NCBI GenBank assembly: GCA_905250885.1
Contig: CAJNOQ010000070.1
Location: forward strand, 18,964-82,963
Length of the DNA: 64,000 nt
Reading direction: 5' to 3'
Source of the DNA: Didymodactylos carnosus
Taxonomy: Eukaryota; Rotifera; Eurotatoria; Philodinida; Philodinidae
This document shows positions 1-12,800 of this stretch, one piece after another. The notes below the pieces were generated by a model. The model saw nothing but the letters and a program-made list of their open reading frames with translations, ran no database searches and was not told the DNA's origin. Made by a program: the position numbers and the translations under genes. Position 1 is the stretch's first letter; each line of letters opens with the position of its first letter.

Positions 1-1130
1 AATAAAATTAATATTTATCTCATTGAATAAAATTATATTACACAAAAACTAATGTAAACTATAGGTAGACTCCTTCTACATTTTGATAGAACCTTCAATT
101 ATTTTAAAATTTGAGGGGAGCCATTCTTTTCTACATTATCTTAGAAATCACACAAACTTAAGTGACGGTCTACAATTTTTAATACAATACAGCAATTACC
201 ACACGAATCTTGATTTTTCTTTGCATTTTAATCATTGTAGAAGCTAAATGTTAGACCTTTGTTCGATATTTTTTAAATCCGCAAATATTTATCATTTTGT
301 TTTAATGAGATCAATAAGAAGTTGACTGTAGACAACATTGAACATCCAACGACTCTTTACTCATCAAACTGAAAGATTTATACTTTATTTTTTTAAACTT
401 TTCATTTAAAATTTATTCTTACTGAATGTATTTATTTACATTCGCTCATTTCTCTTTTGTTTCTTCTTGATTTCAGAAAAAGTTTTCTTTTTCAGTTGAG
501 CGTAGTGATTCATCTTCTACCGTAATATTCAAAATTACTAAACAAGAAACGTAGATATAATGTACTTTATCTGATTCAGGCGGGATATCTCTTTCCTACG
601 ACTAAAAGTGTCCTATCATCCAGTGACTTTACGTAAGAAAAAACATTCTACGTTTTTTTTTTTTGTCAAAAGTTATTATATGATGGTTTTTCGTGTGACC
701 AGAATAGTTTTATTTTTTGTTTCCTCTTTTTATGCACCTGTACATAGAATACCTTAGATAGAAACGAAGTGTTGAGGTGTGTTAACCAACATAACGTTTT
801 TAATCGTATATACGCGAGTGTGAGAAAAAAAAAAACGTAAATTTCAAAAACAGAACTTTATTCTCTTTTTTTTTTCTTCCTCTTTCTCTATACGATGACC
901 ACAATTAATCAAACAGCCAAATGACCGAAAGCGTAAAATTTACAGGCATGAATAGTAGAAAAAAAAATATAGGGAAGGGAGTTGAAATTTTTACTCAGCC
1001 ATAAATCTTGTCTACGTAAATAATAAAAAATAGTACGTGCGATGATGATACAAATATTATACTTATGGAGACATATACATATATATGTTTAATGATAATT
1101 TATTAAATATTAATACGATAAGAGTTAAAT
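1..1130. other. upstream region of dystrophin, no gene seen
   Basis: This AT-rich stretch precedes the first dystrophin exon and holds no convincing ORF or RNA gene. It should contain the long-isoform promoter and 5' UTR, but I cannot point to a core promoter element with confidence. A very short upstream ORF starts at 1092 (four codons, then TAA) shortly before the chosen start at 1131. Confidence 0.5.
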
Positions 1131-3856
1131 ATGGTGAAAAAACGTTCTTTTGTAGACGAACGAGAAGATGTTCAAAAAAAAGCATTTACAAAATGGATCA
1201 ATACACGATTAACAAAAGTAAGAAAAATTAATTTATATTTTTATTTTTCATACTGATGCTAATGAAAGACATGAAACAGAAGAGTTATTTTGACATACGA
1301 TACATTTTCTTTTATTTCTATTTTCTATATAAATAGAATCCAGAATAAGTTTTTATCTAGTAGAATTATTATATCTATCTGTCATAGAGTTATGCCTTTT
1401 TGATTCTTAAACTTGTCTTTGTCAAACAGCCATGACTAGGTTCTCATCTGTACATAAGTTGCTTCTGTAATTTCAGGAACAATAAATATAGACAACACAC
1501 GCTTTGCTGTTAAGAGGATCTCCTATTACGAAGCTTTTTCTATATCGCGCAACTGAATAAATTGAAACTTTCAGAGATTAAAGAACATCCTTTCCATAGA
1601 TTATGATGTCAGTTTTAGTTTCAATTAAGCAACTGTTCAAAAGTTAGTAACTCTTCCTAGTATGTAGAGCTAGATGTGAACAGTGCGCTTCACCGGGTAC
1701 ATTCTTCTGAAGTTGTCTGGCAGATGCAAAGATCTGGTTTATTTTAAACTAATTTTGACACTAAAAACCATTGGTCCAGGCGGGTTTTAGGTTCTTCTCC
1801 GTTGCATGCGTAAAACCACTGATCGAACTTAATATCCCTAGGATAAAATCAACTCTCCTAAATCGACTTGATCTTTCGTGCATTTTTGTTATGTGCTTTA
1901 AAACAAAAAGAAATTTGTTAGTACGTCTCACCATTTATAAGAAAAATGTGTCTTACTAACCGACACTAGAGCCAAAACTACTTATCAGACGTGCGTAGTG
2001 AATGTTTATACAAATGTTTATAACTTTATAATACGAAACCCCACCAGTTGCATTATATCTTAGAGTAAGAAACTTGGAAGCTTCAACAAGGCTGATTTTA
2101 AGACTTATAAAAATCTCTTTAAAAATTCTTTACAGAGCAGCAAATAATCCAAACACCTCAAAGTATGTCTTAAATAATAGCACTCAACATTGTGATAGCT
2201 CCCCCGATTAGTCAGTTGAAAAAAACTAAAAAATATTGATTAGTTGTGAGTGTTCAGGAATAATCAGTCATGTCCAAAGAAAATATCCATCTACAGGATC
2301 CAAGGCTCTCATGAGTACTAAAAAGCAGAGAAACCAAACTTTGACTATTCTTTCGTTATGTGTGAAACATAACAGAAATATTTCCCGTGGGTGGCGAAAA
2401 TCAAAAATTTTCAAAAGCACAGATACGGTCTGATGTTTCACGATACGTCGTTTATAACGGTCCTGTACAAACTGGGTGGAAAAACACTTTCACAATTAGT
2501 GTAGAATTTTTCACGGTTGGCAAAGGATATCGAGAGGGAAGACAAAGATATTCGCTCGTCTCAGTTCATCAAAAGCTTTTGTTTTCTCTTGTAAAACAAA
2601 ATTACGAAAAGGGAGATTGTTTAGGTCATTGATCAGCGGGATTTTCGACTTTTCATGTTATCAATATACAATAAATTCTTTTTATCATTTTTCTTCTTTA
2701 TATGCTTTTAGGTAAACCATCCACCCGTTGACGATTTATACCAAGATCTTCGAGATGGTGTTGTTCTATTAAAACTTCTCGAATGTTTGACGGGAAACGA
2801 ATACGTATATATTCTTTATAGCAGAAAAATCCCTGAATATACATAAATATTTTGGTTTATTTTAGAAACGCGAGATTGGTCGTATGCGTGTACATCATAT
2901 TGGAAATGTCAACAAAGCGATTGCAGTATTGAATGAACATGGCGTATGTAACAACTATTCCTTGTTACTATTTGTAATAATTATATTTTCATTTATTTTT
3001 AGATTAAACTACTCAGTATTAGTAGCAATGATATTGTTGATGGGAATCCAAAATTAACATTGGCACTCATTTGGTCAATAATACAATTTTGGCAGGTATA
3101 ACAATGAAAACCATTTTTAATTTAGAAAAATGATAATAAATTTGTTTTCTTTGAAGGTCAAGGATGTTTTTAAAACCGTTGCACCTGACGTTCAACAAAA
3201 TAATATTGAAAAATTTTTACTCAATTGGTGCCAACAAACAACAAAAGGGTAAGCCATAAATGATTGTGCTCTATGTTTAATTTTATCCATTAGATCTGAA
3301 CTTTTTAGCAATTTTTAATTCATGAGACATACTTCTTCAAGTTATTTTATTCTGTTTGTTTTTTGACTAACTCATCGATAGAGTCGATAATAATATAGAA
3401 TAGAAAATGATAAAGTTGATCTTTTCTCGTCTTTTAGATACAAAGGTGTTGAAATCAAAGATTTTACACGTAGTTGGCAAGATGGATTAGGCTTTAATGC
3501 TTTAATACATCATTTTCGACCGGATTTATTTGATTATGACGAAATACTTCAAAATGCATCGGAAAGAAATTTAGAGCATGCATTTAGTGTCGCAAAAAAT
3601 GTATTTAAAATCGAACGATACCTTGATGTTGAAGGTACGTAAACATTCATTTAGACACCTAGTATAATGTAAATAATTGTATAATTGCCAGAAGATCTAA
3701 ACTAATTTATTTTACACTTTATTTTTTTCAGATGTCTTGTCAGAATATCCAGACAAAAAATCAATAATGATGTACATCATGTGCTATTTTCAACAGTTAC
3801 CTCTATCCTCGATTATTATCCAAGATAAAAACAACGGAACATCAACAGAAACAGAG
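1131..3856 (+). CDS. DMD: dystrophin exons 1-7: tandem CH actin-binding domain
   Basis: Exons: 1131-1217, 2712-2804, 2866-2943, 3003-3095, 3157-3248, 3438-3634, 3732-3856 (about 255 residues). CH1 contains [37 protein letters not shown] and [22 protein letters not shown]2 contains [37 protein letters not shown] and [17 protein letters not shown]. The last motif corresponds to the vertebrate EDVDTTYPDKKSILMYI stretch. The pair binds F-actin and places the protein at the cell cortex. The first intron (1218-2711, about 1.5 kb) is the only long one in this block. The rest are 59-189 bp. Confidence 0.93.
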
Positions 3857-6800
3857 GTATATCAATACTGAACGAAAACAAATCATAATAACCGAAAATA
3901 AATGATAGACGAACATTAATTTGTACTTTAAAAAAAATGGGGGAATCTAGTAGTTTATCAGTAACACTTATTATTTCGATCAACAGATTTCTGTAGAGGA
4001 ACCTTGATTGATGTTTAAGGTCGAAAAACTTATTTTAAAGAGACAAATTGATTGAAAGAAAAAAATTTCAAAACAGAGTACTACAAAGAGACAGATGCAA
4101 AATTTTGATGAATTATTATTTTAAAATACAATATTTTTCGAAAAACAAATAGACAAGCATATCAAAATACTCTGAATCTTGTACTGACAGTTTTTAGCTA
4201 CTTTTCGCTTCTCTAAGAGTAGATAATTCTCAGATATGAAGTTGAATTGCACAAAAAATATATGTTTTTTTTTCTTCTTTATTTACAGTCGATCAGATCG
4301 TATAAAGAAACAACAATATCCAGTTCAATATCTCCCGAATTAACTTCTTATCAAATAAATATGGAAAAAATTCTCTCATGGATATTACAATTAGAAGATA
4401 AATTAGATAATAAAGAAAAAGTTGTTTTAAATGATTTGAAATTAGTTAAGGAACAATTTCAAGCCCATGAAGTATGTTAAGAAGAGAAATAAATAATAAA
4501 ATAATAAAGAAAATATTTTTAAACGATAATCATACCTTTGTGTGTGTTTTTTTGAAGGATTTTATGGTTAGTCTAACAAAAGAACAAAATCAAATTGGTC
4601 AAGTATTACAAGAAGGAAATCATCTATTTAATAATGGTCAATTACAATTAAGAGAAGAAAATGAAATTAAAGAACAAATGAGAATATTAAATAAACGATG
4701 GGAATCATTGAGAAAAAAAGCACTTGATCGACAATCAACACTACATAAAACATTAATGAAACTACAAATAGATCAAATAGAATCATTTGATAAATGGTTA
4801 GCAAATGCTGAACATCGTATTCAAAATGATTTAAATATAATGGATGAAGATCTTTCGGGTATTGAAAGACAATACAAACAATTAGCATTATTACAAGATG
4901 ATCTTGTTAGTCAACAACAAATAACTGAATCACTTCAAAATATGGTCATTGTTATCGATGATACATCATCTACAAATGGAACTGGTGATCAAATAAAATT
5001 TAATTCAAATGATATTGAACAAAAATTATCAAATTTAAGTGAACGATGGGCATCAATATGTAATTTTGTACAAAATCGATGGATTACATTACAAGAAGTT
5101 AAAATTGAATTAGAACAAATTTATACAGCTCAAGATAAATTAGATAAATGGTTAACAAAAAAGGAATTTGAATTAAAACAAATAAAATTAGAAACAAATG
5201 TTTTAGATACTGATGTTTTGATGAAACAAGTTAATATAATACAAGTAAATATAATAGCGTATCAAATTTTCTTTTTGTTTAATTTCTAATATTCAAAGAT
5301 TGTCATTTTGTTTTGTATTTATTTCTAGAAAACAGAGTTAGAAATGGAAGATATGAAACAATTAATATTATTATTTGATAATAGTACCAAAGTATTAACT
5401 AATCACTATGATTCAACATCACCATTAATGAAAAGATTAAATGAAAAGTTGAATAATTATGAACAACAATGGACAATACTCATTAAAGATTTAGATTATG
5501 TGACAAAACGAGTACGTCGGATTAATTAATATTTTGATATATCATTTTTTTATTTTCATTTTTTGTTTGTTTTTTATTAGTTAAAATCTTCAAATATCAA
5601 TTATGAAACGAGTACTTCAACTAGTGTAAAACCATCCTTTGACGTCGGATCTAATTCTCCTATAGCCGGTGATATATTAAAAAAAACGATAACAACTACA
5701 ATAGAAGAAACAACAACAACCTATTCAAATGGAATCAATGGTATTAATAGTAGTTCACCTAAAAAACGTAAAATTGATACAATAATGAAAAAAGATTTTG
5801 ATTCATCTACAAAAAGATATCACGATTGGATTGATAATATTGAAAATATTATTGATATGAAACATTTAGAAAATGTTAGTCCAGATGAACGACAAGAAAT
5901 TATTCAAGTATTTATATTTTTATTCTACTTTTTATTAAATAATGAAATATATATATACGAATATATCTATATATTTTATTCATAGGAAGTCAAAATGAAA
6001 TTTGAGTCGTATGATGAGCAATTTAAACATTTAGTTCAAAATGGTATAGAAATTACACATCAATTGAGAGAAGGTAAATATTTTTTTATGCCTGACTCTG
6101 TTTAACCATTTAATGACGTCTTATTATGAGTCTTTTTTTGAAAATGTATAAAGATCTTTATATTTGGTTTTTTCAAGTTACTATAATGAGTATTTAGAAA
6201 GCCACCAAATTCATCTCTTGATCAAAAGGATGATTTGTAGAGTAATCACAGTGGTGTAATAACGTGCGTGGAAGTACACTAAAAAGAAAAAAATAAGTCA
6301 GTTTAGAATAACCATGAAAATTGTTAATTGATACTGGAAGGATCAATGAAGTAGACTATGTTGGTGTTCTACAAGGTTCGAAAGTACTTAAGAATAACAT
6401 CAACATAAGATACTTAAACATTATCTGTGGACATTTAAACATTTTATAGAATTTGTATTATATTGAAAGAATCATACTATTTATGGTTTTGAAATGTGTA
6501 TAATATCTTCTTTTTTTTTTTCTTTTTCTTTAGCAAATGAAGATGCCGGTGAACATGAAAAATCTCTTCGTGACCTTGAACAGCATTGGTATAAACTACG
6601 TACATTAATTCTTTCGAATGAAAAAGATATTGAAATAAATATCTATACGAAAAAATTTAACGATGAATTAAAAATATTAGAAAAAGCTCGTGATGAATAC
6701 CAATATTGGTTAGACACTACAAAAATAGAAACAAATGGAAATGATAATAGTCAAATCATAAGTGCACAAAATGAAATAAATAAAGTAAGTGTAATATACG

Positions 6801-9800
6801 CAAAATATATGAAAAAATGATTTCTTACGGTGATAAACAATAATATCTCTTTTATAGTATTAATTTATAAACGAAAAAAAAAATATGGTATTTTAATTAG
6901 AGTTTTTTTTCTTCTTCTTCTCTTGATTGCTTAGATATCAATTAAGACTACGTTTTGTTTACTAAAAACAAATCAAAGTAGTGATGATCGAGCAATAAAT
7001 GAAAAATGACAGTTTTTGCTTTTTCAATATACGCTATCTGCTTCATTGCTTCATTAAAAATTGCTTAATAACTATGATGATCACGAGTGTTTGAATATTA
7101 TCAAAATTATAAACAGATTCAAATCCTTATAATTGTAAATTGATGATATTCATGCAATTTCAATGAGTATCCACTCATATGTAGTTCTTCTGCTTTCTTT
7201 AATTGAAGAGACGGAGCTGTTGCAATTTACACCGTTCTATAGGATTTGAGATGTACATAGAAGTGACTCACTTCTTGACGGACCAGGACATTTGTGTTTT
7301 GACCAAATGAGATTTTTCAAAGTTTGTGCTTGTTCCAGCCAGATTTTTTAAAAATTTTATTTGTCCATAACGTGATTTAAACCTTCTCACGAATTAAGAA
7401 AGATTCATGTAATGATCAAAATATCCTAGTTCAGTTGGGTTACTGAAGTGACTACGTAAAAACTGACTGACATATAGACCACTTAACTGATTATATTAAA
7501 ATTGTATAGCAAAAGGTAAAATATGTTGTAATGATCTTGAAACACCTATGTTTATTTGTAATCATCGGAAAATAATGGAAGTCAGTCTACTGGAACAATC
7601 TTTCTTTTTTCTACGTGAACAAAAATGAACTGAATCCTTAACCCTTTACACCCGTCGGTCCCTTCCAAGGGACGTTGATATAATAGATTTATAAAAGGAA
7701 CGGATCATCAGCAAAAAAGCTAGATTATTACTAATGTAAGACAATAGAGTAGCCTAACGTTTGATTGAAAGAAGAGAGAAAAATTTTCATCTTAATCCGA
7801 TATTTTTGAATTTTAAAATTGAATGAAGTTCAGAAATGAATTTTTGTTTTTAAATATTTTCTATACTTGTAGCCACTAAACCATTTTCTAATTTTGTAGT
7901 TGATAGTTTTGGTTGTATGGATGTACTTTATAATGAAATCAAAGAAATTTTTGTAGCATTCTTCTTTGCGTAAAGGCGCTATGAATTCACTGTCCCCTGG
8001 AAGGGACATTCGGGTGTAACGACATGAAAAGTGAATTTTTTTATCCTGACATCTTGTTAGCGTGGATCATTCTGTGATCACTCGCTACACATCTGAAGAT
8101 GAGTGAATGAAGAAAAAAGATGTAACCAGTACTAATATGCCGTCGCCGTCAAATGTAAATGCAGTTTTCTCTGATCGATATAAAAAATCCATCTAAGTGC
8201 GTTGTGTTTAAAATACTGAATAAAATTGAGACGCGTCTAAACTACCTTCAGCTTTTTAAAAAGCAAGATGCATCCGAACATACTTTTCTCTCATTGAGGT
8301 AAGTGCCCTTAGGACCATCTTGATTTGAAAAACGCGTTCGGACACGATGTTTTGGAAAAACTAAAGAAAAATACGTCTGAACGTTTGTTTCTATCGAAAA
8401 TTTTTTCAGTGAGTAAAGAATTGAAACTCATACTAGTATACTAGGGTAAAAAAGGAAGTTCGGGATAACAATGAAAAAAATACAAAATTCATGCCGTACT
8501 TCCAAGGGACATCATGTATCCACGCAGCAAAGCAACATCACTTAAGTCCAGATATAACAAGGATGTACCGAAGACCTGTAAGCTTCAATGCAGTAGTTAT
8601 TTCAGCTGCAGCTATAATAAAAGTGTCTTCAGGTGTAAAGGGTTAATATAGCGACATCTAACTTACTTAGAATTATTATCGTATAATTTCTTAAAGAACA
8701 TCATCTCGTTTATCAATACTTCTCTGTACAAATTTTCCAATTAGCTAATTAAAAGCAGAACTAGATATACTACTGTGTGAAATGTAAATATCATAAATTA
8801 ATCATTTGAGAGTATGCTGTGATGTTAATTAGTCCAAATATAGTTAGCATTCCAGTATAATAATGAAGATGAAAATACTTTTTTAATCTGATAATGGTAT
8901 GATGATGTGTAGTTATATTTAATAGTTGACAGGTGTTAGTCTTTTCTTTTGTTGTTCATTCAATCGTGCTGTGGTAAAGAAAAGAATAGAACAAATTTAA
9001 ATTGATGCAAAAGCATTTTGTGTTCAGTGGATAAAGATTGATCTAGTTATATTTATGTATATGTGGTTAAACTGATATGGATACCAAAAGCTTTATGCAT
9101 ATTTATCACATTGATCCGTATTTATAAAACGGATAATAATCTTTACTGAACTCTATCGTACAGAATAAAAGAATAGAACAATAGTGATATTGGTGATATT
9201 GCGAAAGAAAAAGATATCCCTTGGTACTTCGTTCGTTCGTGTCTTTTTATAACAAGATATCCTTTATCTTGTAACTAACTGTTTTCTTCTACACATACTG
9301 ATCTTCAAAGAGAATTTTTCTCATTTCTGTTCATTTAACAAGACAAACTATTACATCCTAAAAACATGTTAGCTCATTCGTATTGATAACACTAATTTAC
9401 TATTAATACAAATGCAATTCATCATTTTAATTAAAAAAACAAAATTTTGCTTTTTCACTCCAGAAATATGATTGTTTTTTCATCTAAATAGTTGTCAATT
9501 TGTTTTTCGATAAAAACATAGTTTTCTGCAAAAATTATTAAAATGTTGCTATCAGTACTTATTATATATATAGATATCTTTTCTAACTCATCTATGGTAC
9601 GCAAGAATATTTATGAAATATTGTAAACTAAAGCACCATGTCTTAAATATAAAAATTAATCATTTTATTTAGAACCTGCTGCATTTTTCCTCAGTAGAGA
9701 GCAACATTTGAACGAACGAATAGACTAAGAGAACATATTGAAAATTTGACTGCGAGCATAAAAACATGGACCATGTAATAATATTTATCTTTATCACATG

Positions 9801-12800
9801 TTCTATAGTGATATATTATACTGAACTGTGTAATAGACAGACGTAGCAGACTCTCACCTTGTACCGTAATACTATAGATATGAGTATTTTGTGTCAGATT
9901 GATAACAATATACGAATAATATGACGATCGTAGTAATCAGGATAAAAAAAATTAGAAAATACATTAATTGTGCCTTTTGATGGCATAAGAAAACTCTTTC
10001 TGTTAAAAAGCATATCTTATTCAGATAAGGGGAAAAAGGAAAGAAGTTAATGATCATAATATCGTAGATAATGAACTCACATATATATAAAATGATGATG
10101 ATGACGAGGTAATTAACATATCATCTCGAAAAGGACCTGTGGTTCAAATCATTCCTGAAAATCATAATCTTCTTAGATGTGCAAGTATTCATTATTTAAT
10201 CAAAATATTTTTCGTATAGAAATATTCTATAGTGTTGTATTAAATCCTTGAATCGCTGTCACATTCGATCTCTTCAATATCATCTGTACAATAGTCAGAC
10301 ATAGATCTTTTGTAAAAAAGAACTATTTGGCAGATTTTTATTCTTCTCTTGTTGGTTCGTTGGTTCGTTGGTGTATATTGTCTAAAAATGCGATGCTATA
10401 ACGTTATTTTAGAAATTAAAAGAGGATAGAGTATGTTGGATGAAACATTTCTCATTTTTTTTATATGGCTCACTGAAATAAAACAAAGTCAAAATATATA
10501 TTTAACAGAATTTTGTCTTCTATCATTTTTTTTTCTTCTTTATCTTTTTATCAGTAACATCACGATTTTGTCATTGCTGTTGTTCAAAGCCTACGTTAAA
10601 GAAGAAAAAAAATGTGACGATATGTTCGTCTACCATTTGTTACACAATCAGAACAATGATCATACTACATTTTCATTTTTCTTTTCTGTTGTTGTTGAAT
10701 ACATGGAGTAACCACAATGGATGAAGAAGTAAAAAAAACCGCAATATGACCTTTTTTTCCTATTGAAAAATAAAATTTCATGGTTGCTGTTATATGAGAT
10801 CAATAATTCATAAGACTAATCTTTCAAACAGCTGTTGATGCAGACTTTTTAAAAATATATTTTCTCAAGTGTGTTTATCCATTATTTTATTATTATAAGA
10901 AATGTAGGATTAAACTCATAGCTCATCACTGAGAAAGTTCGTGAGAACCTTTTTTTGCTTGTCATCTATTAGCAGAATGATACTCTAGTGGCATTGATAT
11001 CTATATTTGAGGGTGTGTGTTTATATAATTTTGATCTCTAGTCTATTTTCGGTCTTTGTGTAACTTACCGATCGAAGTCTTTTATTTTGAAATATTGAAA
11101 TATACTTACATGTGTAGATTTTGTTAAATTTAAGTGGACCATAGATTTTTTTTGTGAGTTTGTATTCTGCTAGAGTAGATGTAAAAATTTCTCAGTCAAC
11201 AGCGTTTTCTTTCCATAAAGAAGTCCGAAATTAAGATAGATTACTTTTTCTAAGTACAATGAAAAACCATCTCTAGTATTTTTAAACAAAAACAAAAAGT
11301 TCATTCAATTCTTTATTTCGTCCAAGAAAACTTTATCGTAAAAGTCAATCACTACGAAACAGTTTAATGTAGTTTTCTACAAAATCCATCTACATTTTGT
11401 AAACAAAATAAGAAAGCGATTTAGACTTATTTGTAAATAAATAACATTTATGGTTTTTTTTTTATTAATCAAAATCGTTTAAAAAAATGTATCTGTAAAT
11501 ATTCTAGTGTTTTCAAGTAAACAGTAAACATTTTTACGTAGAGTCATCAACACAAAATGAGGACATGCTTGAGAGGCTTTAAACTATTCACATTTGAATG
11601 GTTCATTTATCTGATAATGGCACTAGACCATTTATATTTTATATAGAAAAAATATGTTTCAATTTTATTGTTCAGCTATAAAACTATATGTATTATAGAT
11701 GTACCAAGTGCAAATTCTCTCATCTGTATCAATTAAGAACATACGATGTTATAATAATACTATTTAGTAACTTATCTTCTTAGAAAAGTGTATATATTGC
11801 ATAATTGATGAATTACTTCTTGATATAAGCTTTATTTTTTCAGCATACAAGAGGAAAAATATTCCATTAGAGTATTCTAAACTAAAACTGTCGAAAAAAC
11901 AGAAAATCAATTTTGTACGAATAGACATTCGAATATATAAACTTAGCGTTGCAGTAAACTGCAAAACTAAGTCCACTGTTTTGTATCTATATTCTGTATA
12001 ACGATTGAAGTTGTGCAATCAACTCGATGTTATCAGTAGTCATTTTTGTTTTTTTGATATGTTATTTTTGTTCTGTTTTTGATAAAAGAATTATTTCTTT
12101 ATGTTTTTTTCGAAAGACAATATTTATTATTATTTATTGACTATCTTGTATTTAACACTATTTATAATACATATTTTTCTCTAAGAGTTACTTAGCGATG
12201 AATGTCAATGAACGAGTTTTCTCTTTCGAAATGACAAAACTAAAAATTAACAGTACAACGAAGAACTAAAACGAGTAAAAAGAGAAGAGAATGTTAATTT
12301 TTTCTTTAATAGAAATATATATTTGCATCTTATTACATAAATATAGCCGAAAAATATTATACATTATGTAAAATCTTTTTCAAAATATTATTATTCAGCT
12401 TTATGACTTACTGAGAAAAAACGAAGGTTTATTTTTTTACTGATTAGGGAATTTGAAATTATACTCCAATGAGCATGTTGCTCATCATTATTGTGCACGA
12501 AAAACGTGAAATAAACGAAAATTTAGTTTTATTTTTAAAAAAAGCAAATTTTCGTAACAAAATAAACTCATCGTTGATCAAAATCACTAATAAATTTAGG
12601 TATATGAATATTTATAAAAACAAATTTGCAAAGTCTACAAAATAATTGTATAAATACATTCTGTTGTATTTTAACTGTACGTCGCTGTTATTAGAATAAA
12701 AAAACAATATAAATGTTTTCGTCGGAAGAAAATTGTTGAGGTTTTTAATGTAATGTTTTATTGTGTTGTATAGAGAAACGGTATAAAGTATCTGAATGTA

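Noticed and set aside
4667-4888. Minus-strand ORF of 73 codons.
   Set aside because: It lies inside the 687-nt spectrin-repeat exon and mirrors its codons.
9766-9774. ATG GAC CAT followed by GTAATA as another short first exon in the 6.4-kb intron.
   Set aside because: The donor is poor, the match is only nine bases, and no coding signal or promoter-like context supports it.
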